A stretch of 64,000 nt of DNA. Source: Kutzneria buriramensis. Its GTDB lineage: Bacteria; Actinomycetota; Actinomycetes; Mycobacteriales; Pseudonocardiaceae. The notes under the pieces were generated by a model. The model made no database searches. It was not told the origin of the DNA and saw nothing but the letters and a program-made list of their open reading frames with translations. Each line of letters opens with the position of its first letter. The first letter of the stretch is position 1. The translations under genes and the position numbers were made by a program. The stretch is taken from the NCBI RefSeq assembly GCF_003387475.1, contig NZ_QUNO01000003.1:248001-312000 (forward strand), given 5' to 3'. This document shows positions 52,856 through 62,950 of the stretch, piece after piece.

Positions 52856-53326
52856 GTGACCGAGAGCGTGAGTGCGGTGGCAAAGACCAAGCCGGTGTTC
52901 GCCGAGCGGCTGTACGTGCCGTGGTGGGGCTGGCCGCTGCCGGTGATCGCGGCCGTGCTGATGGCGGCCGAGGTGCACATGGGCTACCCCGGCGTGCGGG
53001 CATGGCTGCCCTACCTGATCACCGTGCCGCTGGTGATCGGGGTGATGCTGTGGCTGGGCCGCGCCACCGTCAGGGTCGTCGACGACGAGCTCTGGGTGGG
53101 CGACGCCCACGTGCCGCTGCGCTTCGTGGACGAGGTCGAGGTGATCCCGGCCAAGGCCAAGCGCAAGGCGCTCGGCCCGGACCTGGATCCCGCGGCGTTC
53201 GTCGCGCACCGCGGCTGGGTCGGGCCGGTCCTCCGGGTCTACCTGAACGACCCGGCGGATCCGACCCCGTACTGGCTGTTCAGCGTCCGCAACGCGGACA
53301 AGCTGGCCGCCATACTGCACAACTGA
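52856..53326 (+). CDS. DUF3093-family membrane protein
   Basis: A 156-residue protein with two adjacent membrane segments (about 25-45, [16 protein letters not shown], and 52-72, [16 protein letters not shown]) and a C-terminal beta-rich domain ([40 protein letters not shown]). The DUF3093 match is by these motifs; function unknown. A TACCCT hexamer 7 bases before GTG 52856 fits a -10 box of a leaderless transcript. Rv2698 is the equivalent from memory. Confidence 0.85.
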   Translation: MTESVSAVAKTKPVFAERLYVPWWGWPLPVIAAVLMAAEVHMGYPGVRAWLPYLITVPLVIGVMLWLGRATVRVVDDELWVGDAHVPLRFVDEVEVIPAKAKRKALGPDLDPAAFVAHRGWVGPVLRVYLNDPADPTPYWLFSVRNADKLAAILHN

Positions 53327-53395
53327 CCCCCAGAACGCCCGAGTGCCGCGCCGGCGGCGCGAGGTGCCTCCCGCGCGCCGTCCGATCGCGCCAGC

Positions 53396-53695
53396 TCAGG
53401 CGCAGTCCCGGCAGATCAACTGCCCGTTGTGCTCCTCGGCCAGTCGACTCCGGTGGTGCACCAGGAAACAGCTGGAACAGGTGAACTCGTCAGCCTGCTT
53501 CGGCAGCACCTTGACAGTGAGTTCCTCGTTCGACAGGTCGGCACCTGGCAGCTCGAAGTTCTCATCCGGCGCATCCACATCGACGTCGACCACGCCGGAC
53601 TGCGTCTCGTTGCGCCGCGCCTTCAACTCCTCGAGGGAGTCCTCGGCCAGGTCGTCGTCCTGGCTCCGGCGCGGAGCGTCGTAGTCGGTCGCCAT
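53396..53695 (-). CDS. DUF4193-family small zinc-ribbon-like protein
   Basis: A 99-residue acidic protein with a C-terminal pair of CxxC motifs, TCSSCFLVHHRSRLA and ICRDCA, that looks like a zinc-binding knuckle. The N-terminal part reads MATDYDAPRRSQDDDLAEDS, then LEELKARRNETQSG, the DUF4193 signature. ATG 53695 has a GAAAGAAG purine stretch upstream. Rv2699c is the M. tuberculosis equivalent from memory. Function unknown. Confidence 0.88.
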   Translation of the reverse strand: MATDYDAPRRSQDDDLAEDSLEELKARRNETQSGVVDVDVDAPDENFELPGADLSNEELTVKVLPKQADEFTCSSCFLVHHRSRLAEEHNGQLICRDCA

Positions 53696-54208
53696 ACTTC
53701 TTTCACCCCTGCAGTCACAATTCAGACTGTGTTCGTGCCGCTGGTCAACGTTCCAGGGCCCCAATTTGTGCCCGCCGCCGTGAGTGACGGAGGTCTCGCT
53801 CCAGGCCGGCTGCCACCCATGATCGTCAAGCGATTCCAGCCGCACCCTCAGTGGCTCGGAGCGCGTGGATGGTAGCCCATCGCGCAAGGGTCTACGCACA
53901 CACTCACCCATCCGTGGTCCTAGCTGGCGGGATCGACCCGCACGGCGGGGGAATTCCGGCGGGAAACCCCTTGCCCCGACGGCCCGCACGTGATGCGATC
54001 GGCGCAGGTGGGACCTGACGGTGCGCGCACGGTCGATCGCGTTACGCGACGGCGGGCGGCGATCGGACACGGACCGGACACGGACGGCGGTGCCGGCCGA
54101 CGCCACTCGTCGGCAACGCCTAGGCTGATCACAGGCGACGGCCGGGGTGTCGTCGGGGTTCACCAGTCACGACGCGTCGCGTCGGTCGGGGTCGAGGAGG
54201 GCGGGGAC
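53696..54208. other. 513-base divergent intergenic region between DUF4193 and cei
   Basis: This is the longest gene-free stretch in the core segment apart from the sigA region. No gene with a ribosome site is seen. A possible -10 box TAGGCT lies at 54121-54126, about 88 bases before the cei start, without a clear -35. It should hold promoters for both flanking genes. Confidence 0.5.
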
Positions 54209-54919
54209 GTGACTGCCGTTGGCGGGGTCAGGGGGAAGGCCAAGCCGCTGTACCGGAAGCGGCGACCGTGGCCCGCCATGGTCCTGTTCGCCGTCCTGGC
54301 GGTGGTGGCCGGCTTCATCTGGGTCAAGGTCATGAACACCACCGACGACGTCGACGCCGCCGTGCACTGCAACAACCCGGGCCCGGCGCCCTCCGGCGCC
54401 ACCCCGCCGGCGACGCCCGCACCCAAGCTCGGCACCGTCCTCGCGCACGACGCCCTGGACAAGACCGCGCCCGCCCCGGCCGCCCAGGTGCAGGTGCGCG
54501 TCTACAACGCCAGCAACACCCGCAACCAGGCGTCGATCGTGAACGCCGCGGTCACCGCCGCCGGCTTCGGCACCGCCGGCGACCCGGCCAACGACCCGGT
54601 CTACGTGGCCGGCGACATGAAGTGCCGCGCCCAGATCCGGTTCGGCCCCAACGGCGTCGCCGGCGCCCGCACGCTGAGCATCGTCGAGCCGTGCGCCGAG
54701 CTGGTGCGCGACGAACGCCAGGACAGCACCGTCGACCTGGCCGTCGGCACCAAGTACGACGAGTTCAAGGTCAACTCCAGCGCGAAGCAGGTGCTCCAGC
54801 AGCTCGCCGCGTGGGCCCAGAAGCAGCCACCGGCGCAAGGTGGCCAGCTGTCGCAGCCCACCGGCCAGCCGCCCGTGAGCGCCGACCTGATCAACGCCGC
54901 CCGCGCGGTGCACTGTTAG
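54209..54919 (+). CDS. cei: Cell-envelope integrity protein Cei
   Basis: A 236-residue single-span membrane protein: a basic cytosolic N-terminus (KPLYRKRRPWP) and one membrane segment (AMVLFAVLAVVAGFIWVKV, residues about 24-42) with an extracytoplasmic LytR-C-like domain carrying VQVRVYNASNTRNQASIVNA and paired Cys (KCRAQIRFG, EPCAELV). Rv2700 (Cei) of M. tuberculosis is needed for envelope integrity. GTG 54209 has GGAGG upstream. The terminal residue is Cys. Confidence 0.85.
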   Translation: MTAVGGVRGKAKPLYRKRRPWPAMVLFAVLAVVAGFIWVKVMNTTDDVDAAVHCNNPGPAPSGATPPATPAPKLGTVLAHDALDKTAPAPAAQVQVRVYNASNTRNQASIVNAAVTAAGFGTAGDPANDPVYVAGDMKCRAQIRFGPNGVAGARTLSIVEPCAELVRDERQDSTVDLAVGTKYDEFKVNSSAKQVLQQLAAWAQKQPPAQGGQLSQPTGQPPVSADLINAARAVHC

Positions 54920-54943
54920 TTGGCGCGCTGGCGCGCGCGTGCT

Positions 54944-55072
54944 CGGCCCCTTTGGGGCCGACGCCTCGCCCTTGCTGGATTTCGATCGCCCGCATCGGCC
55001 GAGTGGTGGGGCGCGTCGGGTGGCGGGCGATCGAAATCCAGTAACCGGGCGAAGCGTCGGCGGGGCCTCGCG
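54944..55072. repeat. Long imperfect inverted repeat between convergent cei and suhB
   Basis: CTGGATTTCGATCGCCCGC (54975-54993) pairs perfectly with 55023-55041, and the symmetry runs outward through CCGACGC[C/T]TCGCCC on both sides to give arms of about 38-40 bases with a few mismatches. A smaller hairpin CGGCCCC-TTT-GGGGCCG (54944-54960) precedes it. It occupies most of the gap between two convergent genes, so it probably terminates both transcripts; its size is more than a terminator needs. Confidence 0.75.
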
Positions 55073-55107
55073 GTCTCCGGGCCTGGAGTCGGCGAGGACT
55101 TCTCCGG

Positions 55108-55914
55108 TCAGACCTTGCCGAAGCCGCTTTCGACCAGGGCCGCGCGGAGCTGGTCGGCGATGCCGGGGGCGGCGGCGAAGGTGGCCTCCTCGCCCAGACC
55201 GTCGTCGTCGGGGCCGGGGAATCGGACTACAGCGCCCGCCTCCTCGGCGATGAGGCCGCCGGCGGCCCAGTCCCAGCGGTGCAGGCCGTGCTCCACGTAC
55301 GCGTCCTCCCAGCCGGCGGCGACCGCGCACAGGTCGAGCGACGCAGCGCCGCAGCGGCGGATGTCGCGCACCCGACCGAGCATCCGGTTGACGGCGTCGG
55401 CCTGCCGCAGCCGGCGCGAGTGGTCGTAGGAGAAGCCGGTGCCGAGCAGGGACAGCTCCAGCCGAGTGGTCGCCGCGGCACGCAGCGGCTGCCCGTCAAG
55501 AAAGGCGCCGCCGCCCCGGGCGGCGGTCCAGACGCGGCCGGAGACGGGCTCCACCACCGCGCCGGCCACGGACACGCCGTCGAGCTGGGCCGCGATGGAG
55601 ACGGCGTAGAACGGCAGGCCGTAGAGATAGTTGACGGTGCCGTCGATCGGGTCGACGACCCAGACCATGCCGCCCAGCGACGTCGTGCCGCCCTCCTCCT
55701 CGCCCAGCACCGGTTCGCCGGGGCGCAGTTGGGCCAGACGGTCGCGGACCAGTTGTTCGGAAGCGCGGTCCGCGGCGGTCACCACGTCGGTTTCGCTGGA
55801 CTTGGTGTCCACCTGGGTGACAGCGTGGCTGCGTGCGTTGCGGACCAGCTCGGCGGCCTCCGTGGCGACGGTGACAGCGATCCTGACGAGTTCCTCGGAT
55901 TCTGCGGCTAGCAC
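55108..55914 (-). CDS. suhB: Inositol monophosphatase family protein
   Basis: A 268-residue Mg-dependent phosphatase with the IMPase motifs [22 protein letters not shown] (metal Asp residues) and [14 protein letters not shown]. It releases inositol from inositol phosphate, feeding phosphatidylinositol and mycothiol synthesis. GTG 55914 is chosen; GTG 55935 is possible. It is divergent from ppgK, with a 106-base gap. It corresponds to suhB (Rv2701c). Confidence 0.9.
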   Translation of the reverse strand: MLAAESEELVRIAVTVATEAAELVRNARSHAVTQVDTKSSETDVVTAADRASEQLVRDRLAQLRPGEPVLGEEEGGTTSLGGMVWVVDPIDGTVNYLYGLPFYAVSIAAQLDGVSVAGAVVEPVSGRVWTAARGGGAFLDGQPLRAAATTRLELSLLGTGFSYDHSRRLRQADAVNRMLGRVRDIRRCGAASLDLCAVAAGWEDAYVEHGLHRWDWAAGGLIAEEAGAVVRFPGPDDDGLGEEATFAAAPGIADQLRAALVESGFGKV

Positions 55915-56020
55915 GCCGTCAACCGAACCACACACGTTAGGGTCTGCGCACACTCCCGAAGACCCGCGCGCTGGGTCGAGGACTGACAGCGGACTGAATC
56001 GAGTAGGAAGGGTCCGACGG

Positions 56021-56782
<762 letters not shown>

Positions 56783-56808
56783 GGGTACGCCGAAAAAACT
56801 GACCGAAT

Positions 56809-56839
56809 CGTGTTCCGGCGATCTACCTGCGGGAACACG
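56809..56839. terminator. Hairpin downstream of ppgK
   Basis: CGTGTTCC (56809-56816) pairs with GGAACACG (56832-56839), followed by GGAAAAGGG. It lies 27 bases past the ppgK stop and is the probable end of that transcript. Confidence 0.6.
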
Positions 56840-56850
56840 GGAAAAGGGCC

Positions 56851-56899
56851 CGACGACGGCCGTGTGGCGGCAACGCGGCGCGGCCGTCGTCGTTACAAT
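56851..56899 (+). promoter_or_regulatory. Perfect palindrome adjoining a TACAAT -10 box upstream of sigA
   Basis: CGACGACGGCC (56851-56861) and GGCCGTCGTCG (56882-56892) are perfect inverted repeats, immediately followed by TACAAT (56894-56899), which fits a housekeeping -10 box. No convincing TTGACA-like -35 exists 17 bases upstream. A GTG seven bases after the box (56906) would make an in-frame leaderless start adding 34 residues; the family N-terminus instead fits GTG 57008. Confidence 0.55.
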
Positions 56900-57007
56900 G
56901 GAACGGTGCCCACGGTCAGCAACCGCCGGGCGCTCCCCCGAAACCCCCTGGCGGCCGAGGTTCGCGCCCTCCGGCCTGCCGTGAAGGATCGTCGCGAAAG
57001 GGCGTAC

Positions 57008-58336
<1,329 letters not shown>

Positions 58337-58356
58337 CGGTCTCCGCAGAGCTACCC

Positions 58357-58398
58357 GCGGCGCCCCGTTCGGCCTTCCGGCCGGCGGGGCGCCGTCGG
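58357..58398 (+). terminator. sigA terminator
   Basis: GGCGCCCCG (58359-58367) pairs with CGGGGCGCC (58385-58393), followed by GTCGGTTTTC, a short U-run. It lies 22 bases after the sigA stop. Confidence 0.8.
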
Positions 58399-58971
58399 TT
58401 TTCGGCGGCCGTGATCGACAAGAGGTGGGGTGTTCACCTCGCCGATGGTCGTTCGTGGCCCTCAGTTGGCCCGTGGGACGCCCGTGACGCGATCGGCGGG
58501 TCGGCGATCGCGTGAGGGCCGCCGGGAGGCTCACGGGGGCCGAAACCGGGTGCCGGGGGCTTGTTCGCCAGAAGCGAATCTCACGCTCCGTGTTGTGACT
58601 CATCCCACAACTGGGGTGGTGATACGAACTCGGTCGTGGTTCTCTGACGTAGCTTGAGTACCTGAGTTCGTTGCGCAGCGTCAGGTCGGACCCGATCCGA
58701 CGACAAAACGTAACCGACTCGGCACCTGTCGACGGCTCCGGCCACGGACCATCGACAGGGTGGGATGTCACGGAGTGTGGCTTTGCTGCATCCGGGTACA
58801 TCTCACGTGACGGGAGTCGCCACGACGGTCGGGAACACCGCCGAGGCGCCGAGCGTCTGCAACAGTGATGGCAGCGAGCACCAGATGCCGACGGGCGGCG
58901 ACCCGGAGGTAGGTGGTCGCAGCTGGAGTAGGCACCGGAAGCATCTGGTGCCGGGACGGAGGGAGATTTCC
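58399..58971 (+). other. Long structured non-coding leader upstream of the DUF7455 gene
   Basis: This 573-base stretch has no gene with a ribosome site. It holds GTTGTG/CACAAC (58592-58597/58606-58611), CCTGTCGA/TCGACAGG (58725-58732/58752-58759) and a long-range perfect 11-base pair GCACCAGATGC/GCATCTGGTGC (58878-58888/58941-58951) just before the ribosome site GGAGGGAG of the next gene. The last stem brackets about 50 bases and could fold into a stable leader structure. A regulated 5' UTR is possible; I do not match it to a known riboswitch. Confidence 0.5.
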
Positions 58972-59151
58972 ATGACGACCTTGCTCACCCGCCCCGAGCT
59001 GACCGCTGTCGACCGCTGCGACCGGTGCGGCGCAGCCGCTCAGGTACGCGCCATTCTCCCGTCCGGAGGCGAGCTCCTCTTCTGCGGACACCACGCCCGC
59101 GAGCACAGCGCCAAGCTGCGTGAGCTCTCGGCCGAGATCCAGCAGGGCTGA
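58972..59151 (+). CDS. DUF7455-like small Cys-containing protein
   Basis: A 59-residue protein, MTTLLTRPELTAVDRCDRCG onward, with a zinc-ribbon-like pattern: CDRCG near residue 16 and a second site in FCGHHAREH near 37. It is short, charged and ends in a helix. A small protein of this type commonly sits downstream of the principal sigma gene in actinobacteria. ATG 58972 has GGAGGGAG upstream. Function unknown. Confidence 0.78.
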   Translation: MTTLLTRPELTAVDRCDRCGAAAQVRAILPSGGELLFCGHHAREHSAKLRELSAEIQQG

Positions 59152-59214
59152 GCCCCCCGAAGGCAATTGGCACGGGGCTCAGGGGCAGACGAAGTCCACC
59201 TTCATAGACGAGCA

Positions 59215-59245
59215 GAGGCGCGGGCCAGGTGTGGGCCCGCGCCTC
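59215..59245 (+). terminator. Terminator after the DUF7455 gene
   Basis: A perfect 12-base stem, GAGGCGCGGGCC (59215-59226) with GGCCCGCGCCTC (59234-59245), around a 7-base loop and followed by TCTACTAC. It is 63 bases after the stop. Confidence 0.75.
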
Positions 59246-59266
59246 TCTACTACCCGAACGACGTCA

Positions 59267-59329
59267 GTGACGCAGGGAAGGACGCCTTACCCTCGCTGGA
59301 TGCAGGGAAGGCGTCCTTCCCTGCATCAC
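59267..59329. terminator. Long hairpin between DUF7455 and the ROK gene
   Basis: Arms 59267-59288 and 59308-59329 pair at 21 of 22 positions (GTGA-C-GCAGGGAAGGACGCCTT with its complement), with a 19-base loop that repeats part of the arm (GATGCAGGG). It lies between convergent genes and resembles the AAGG-CCTT hairpin at 48895-48941 in composition. Confidence 0.75.
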
Positions 59330-59336
59330 GCCGGGG

Positions 59337-60506
59337 TCAGCCGGCCAGGGCCTGCTGGAAGGCGAGCTCGGCGGCGCCGATGATCTTGGCTTCCTTGCCG
59401 AGCGGGGAGGCCACGATCCGGATGCCGCCGACGGCCCGGCTGACCAGGCTGAGCTCCCGCACGGTCTCGGCGGCCTCGTCGACGACGGCCTCCGGCAGCG
59501 CGGCCAGCAGGTCGCCGAGCACGACCAGCTGCGGCCCGAGCAGGTTGACGATGTTGATCAGTCCGATGCCCAGCCAGTCGGTGAACTCCCGCAGCCGGCT
59601 CAGCGCCGCCTGCGGCTCGCCGGCCAGTGCCCGCAGCTCGCCGACGACGGCCTCCCGCGGCGAGCCCTCGGGCAGTCCCAGGGCCCGGCACAGGGCGTCC
59701 TCGCCGATCTCGGTCTCCCAGCAGCCCCGGCACCCGCAGTAGCAGGGCCGGCCGCCGGGCCGCACCACCATGTGCCCCAGCTCGCCGACGTAGCCGCCGC
59801 TGCCGCGCAGCGCGGCCCGCTCGGAGATGACCCCGCCGCCCACGCCGACGTCCACCGACACGAACACCATGTCGGCGGTGTCGCTGGCGATGCCGCGCGT
59901 GTGCTCGGCCAGCGCGCCGAGCTCGGCGTCGTTGCCGACCAGGACCGGCCGGTGCAGGGCGGCGGACAGCCGCTCCCCCACCGGCACGCCCTCCCAGTGC
60001 AGGTTGGGCGCCTCGTGCACGTACCCGTCGCGCCGGACGACGCCGGGCACGGACACCCCGACGCCGACCGGCTCGGAGCCGATGCGCTCGGCCAGCCGCC
60101 GGCAGGCGGTGCCGATCTTGGCCAGCAGGTCGTCCGGCGTGCCGGCGCCCCGGGGCAGGGTCCAGCCCCGCGTGCCCAGCACCTCGCCGCCGAAGCCGAC
60201 GGCCGCCACGGTGGTCTGCTCGACGCCGACGTCGACGGCGAGCACCCACAGCGACCGCGGCTGCGGCAGCACCAGCAGGGACGGCCGGCCGGCGCCGGTG
60301 CGCTTGGCCGAGACCTGCTCGACCACCACACCCGCGTCGGCCAGGCCGTCGACCAGAGCCTTGATCGTGCTCCGGTTCAGCCCCAGCTCGGCGGCCAGTT
60401 CCGCCCTGGTGCACGGCCCGCCGACGTGCAGCCTGCGCAGCAGGGCGGTCCGGTTGTGCCTGCGGACCTCGTCGGGACGTGTACCCGCGGTTGGCGGACC
60501 GCTCAC
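59337..60506 (-). CDS. ROK-family transcriptional regulator (XylR/NagC-like)
   Basis: A 389-residue regulator with an N-terminal winged helix (residues about 15-70; RRHNRTALLRRLHVGGPCTR, then AELAAELGLNRSTIKALVDGL) and a ROK sugar-kinase-like domain. The ROK zinc motif CYCGCRGCWETEIG and the sugar loop GVGVSVPG are intact. It is downstream of and on the same strand as the sugar permease gene (30 bases), so it probably represses the xylFGH-like operon with the sugar as inducer. Confidence 0.88.
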   Translation of the reverse strand: MSGPPTAGTRPDEVRRHNRTALLRRLHVGGPCTRAELAAELGLNRSTIKALVDGLADAGVVVEQVSAKRTGAGRPSLLVLPQPRSLWVLAVDVGVEQTTVAAVGFGGEVLGTRGWTLPRGAGTPDDLLAKIGTACRRLAERIGSEPVGVGVSVPGVVRRDGYVHEAPNLHWEGVPVGERLSAALHRPVLVGNDAELGALAEHTRGIASDTADMVFVSVDVGVGGGVISERAALRGSGGYVGELGHMVVRPGGRPCYCGCRGCWETEIGEDALCRALGLPEGSPREAVVGELRALAGEPQAALSRLREFTDWLGIGLINIVNLLGPQLVVLGDLLAALPEAVVDEAAETVRELSLVSRAVGGIRIVASPLGKEAKIIGAAELAFQQALAG

Positions 60507-60536
60507 CGCACACCCCCTCGTGCCCCTGTGGAGCTG

Positions 60537-62021
60537 CTAGTGACCGGTCGCCTTGGCCCGCCGGCGCGACAGCGCGTCGACGCTGGCGGCCAGCAGCAGG
60601 ACGGCACCGGTGACGATGCTGACCACGGCCGCGGGCGCGCCGATCAGGCCCAGGCCGTTGCTGACGATCGTGATCACGAAACCACCGATGATGGCGTTGG
60701 ACAGCCGGCCCTTGCCGCCGAACAGCGACGTGCCGCCGATGACCGCGGCGCCGACGGCGAACAGCAGCGTGTTGCCGCCACCGGCGTTCGGGTCGACGGA
60801 GCCGACCTTGGACGAGTAGACGATGGCGCCGACGGCCGAGACCGTGGAGGCGATCACGAAGACGCTCATCCGGATCTTGGGCACGTTGATGCCGGCGCGC
60901 CGCGCCGCCTCGGCGCTGCCGCCGACGGCGTAGATGTGCCGGCCGTACTTGGTGCGGTCCAGCACGAAGGTGCCGATCACCAGCAGCACCAGCACGATCG
61001 GCACCACGTAGGGCACGCCCTCGATGGTGATCCGGTCCGGGTTGGGCGAGCGGTTCAGCGTGAGCAGGTAGGTGGCCGCCGCGCCGAGCACGACCACCGC
61101 GCCGACCTTGGCCATGATCAGCACCGTCGGCTGGGCGACCAGGCCGCGACGGACCCGGCCGGCGTGGCGGGACAGCACGACCGCGGCGTAGCCGCCGGCG
61201 AAGATCAGGAACAGGATCCAGCTGCCCAGGATGTTCAGGTTGTTGTTGGCCACGCCGAACAGCACCGGGTCGTTGCTGATGGACAGCGTGCCGCCGTCGC
61301 CGATCAGCTTCAGGATCACGCCGCCCCAGGCCAGGAACAGCGCGAGGGTCACGACGAAGGACGGGATGCCGACCTTGGAGATCAGCACGCCGGTGAGGCA
61401 GCCGATGACGGAGCCGACGCAGATCGCGAGCAGCATCTCGACCCACGGGTTGGCCGGCACGCCGCTCAGGAGCAGCAGCACCGCGACCGCGGACAGCGCG
61501 GCGCCGAGCCAGATCCGCTGCCACACGGCGACGCCGATGGCCAGCACGCCGCCGACGATGAAGGCGTAGTAGACGGTGTCGCCCATGCCGCCCTGGAGAT
61601 TGCCGGCCTTGACCAGGTGCAGCGCCATGACGGAGGCGGCCACACCGGACGCGGTGCCGGCGGACAGGTCGATCTCTCCGAGCAGCAGCACGAACACCAG
61701 GCCCATCGCGATGATGGTGATGCCGGCGGCCTGCGCGAGCAGGTTGGAGAGGTTGTTCATGGTGAGGAACGTGTCCGACGCGACGGCGAACACGATGACC
61801 AGCACGATCAGGCCGGCCAGCGCCGGCAGCGAGCCCAGCTCGCCGCCGCGGACGCGGTCGACGTAGTCGCGCAGGGCCTGGCCCGTGGACCGGCTGGTGG
61901 TGTCGATGCCGAAGTCGGCGATGGCGGCGTCCTGCTTGTCCGCGGTCTTGACGGCCTCGGCGGGCGTGTCGCTGGAGGGCTTGGGGTCCGACGGCGGGGC
62001 GGCGGCAGGTGTGTCAGTCAT
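60537..62021 (-). CDS. Sugar ABC transporter permease, XylH-like
   Basis: A 494-residue permease of the ribose/xylose/galactose branch (CUT2). A Pro/Ser/Asp-rich cytosolic N-terminus of about 60 residues precedes ten or more membrane segments. The conserved permease loops AMGLVFVLLLGEIDLSAGT, LITKV-like SKVGIPSFVVTLA and the EAA-type YAVGGSAEAARRAGINVP are visible. It follows the ATPase gene by 20 bases and forms the membrane channel with the ATPase and the binding protein. Confidence 0.88.
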   Translation of the reverse strand: MTDTPAAAPPSDPKPSSDTPAEAVKTADKQDAAIADFGIDTTSRSTGQALRDYVDRVRGGELGSLPALAGLIVLVIVFAVASDTFLTMNNLSNLLAQAAGITIIAMGLVFVLLLGEIDLSAGTASGVAASVMALHLVKAGNLQGGMGDTVYYAFIVGGVLAIGVAVWQRIWLGAALSAVAVLLLLSGVPANPWVEMLLAICVGSVIGCLTGVLISKVGIPSFVVTLALFLAWGGVILKLIGDGGTLSISNDPVLFGVANNNLNILGSWILFLIFAGGYAAVVLSRHAGRVRRGLVAQPTVLIMAKVGAVVVLGAAATYLLTLNRSPNPDRITIEGVPYVVPIVLVLLVIGTFVLDRTKYGRHIYAVGGSAEAARRAGINVPKIRMSVFVIASTVSAVGAIVYSSKVGSVDPNAGGGNTLLFAVGAAVIGGTSLFGGKGRLSNAIIGGFVITIVSNGLGLIGAPAAVVSIVTGAVLLLAASVDALSRRRAKATGH

Positions 62022-62041
62022 TGGAAGCGATCCCTTGCAGT

Positions 62042-62815
62042 TCAGACCGTGGCGACTTCGGGCTTGGCCAGGCCGATGTCGCCGGACCGGCCGGCGGTGA
62101 TCAGCTCGACGACCTGGGTGTTGGTCAGGTCCTTGGTCGGCAGCTGGGCGACCATGCGGCCCAGGTAGAGGGTCGAGATGGTGTCCGCGACCTCGAAGAC
62201 GTCGTTCATGTTGTGGCTGATCAGCACTACGCCGAGGCCCTGGTCGGCCAGCCGGCGCACCAGGTCGAGCACCTGGCGGGTCTGGGCCACGCCCAGCGCG
62301 GCGGTCGGCTCGTCGAGCAGCACGACCTTGCTGTTCCACAGCACGGCCTTGGCGATGGCGACGGTCTGCCGCTGGCCGCCGGACAGCGACGCGACGAGCG
62401 TGCGCACCGACTTGACCGTGCGGACCGACAGCGACGCCAGCGTCTCGCGGGCGGCCTGCTCCATGTCCGACTCGTCGAGCAGGCCGTAGTTGCCGCGCTC
62501 GCGGCCCAGGAACATGTTCTGGACGATGTCGAGGTTGTCGCACAGCGCGAGGTCCTGGTAGACGACCTCGATGCCCAGCGCGGCGGCCTCGCTCGGGCCG
62601 TTGATGTGCACCGGCTCGCCGTTGAAGAGAACCTCGCCGGAGTCGATGCCGTGGATGCCCGCGATGCACTTGACCACCGTGGACTTGCCGGCGCCGTTGT
62701 CGCCGACGAGCGCGGTCACCTCGCCGGGCCGGACCACGAGGTCCACGTCGTGCAGGACGTGGACGGGCCCGAAGCTCTTGTTGATCCCGCGCAGTTCGAG
62801 GATCGGCTCGGTCAT
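62042..62815 (-). CDS. Sugar ABC transporter ATPase, single-domain XylG-like
   Basis: A 257-residue ABC ATPase with Walker A GDNGAGKST, signature LSGGQRQTVAIA, Walker B VVLLDEPTAALG and switch LISHNMND. CUT2 ATPases such as XylG or RbsA usually have two cassettes in about 500 residues; this one has a single cassette, so it must dimerise to power the transporter. It lies between the binding-protein and permease genes. The sugar is inferred as xylose-like from the binding-protein resemblance. Confidence 0.9.
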   Translation of the reverse strand: MTEPILELRGINKSFGPVHVLHDVDLVVRPGEVTALVGDNGAGKSTVVKCIAGIHGIDSGEVLFNGEPVHINGPSEAAALGIEVVYQDLALCDNLDIVQNMFLGRERGNYGLLDESDMEQAARETLASLSVRTVKSVRTLVASLSGGQRQTVAIAKAVLWNSKVVLLDEPTAALGVAQTRQVLDLVRRLADQGLGVVLISHNMNDVFEVADTISTLYLGRMVAQLPTKDLTNTQVVELITAGRSGDIGLAKPEVATV

Positions 62816-62878
62816 GGGGATGTACTCCAGACTGTCACTGCCCGTCCCGTCGGCGGCGGGGGTTGTCGGGCATGGGAA

Positions 62879-62925
62879 GCCGCCGCGGCCGGCCCGGGTC
62901 GGGGGTCCGGGTCGGTCGCGGCGGC
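62879..62925 (-). promoter_or_regulatory. Hairpin in the xylF-xylG gap
   Basis: GCCGCCGCG (62879-62887) pairs with CGCGGCGGC (62917-62925). In binding-protein operons such a stem between the binding-protein and ATPase genes commonly stabilises the upstream message or limits readthrough, giving more binding protein than transporter. The 135-base gap holds nothing else. Confidence 0.55.
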
Positions 62926-62950
62926 GGCCTTCGGAAGCGCCGTCAGGCGA

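Noticed and set aside
58765-59151. Longer reading frame of 128 codons for the DUF7455 gene
   Set aside because: The upstream part has no similarity and includes the structured leader; ATG 58972 has a strong ribosome site.
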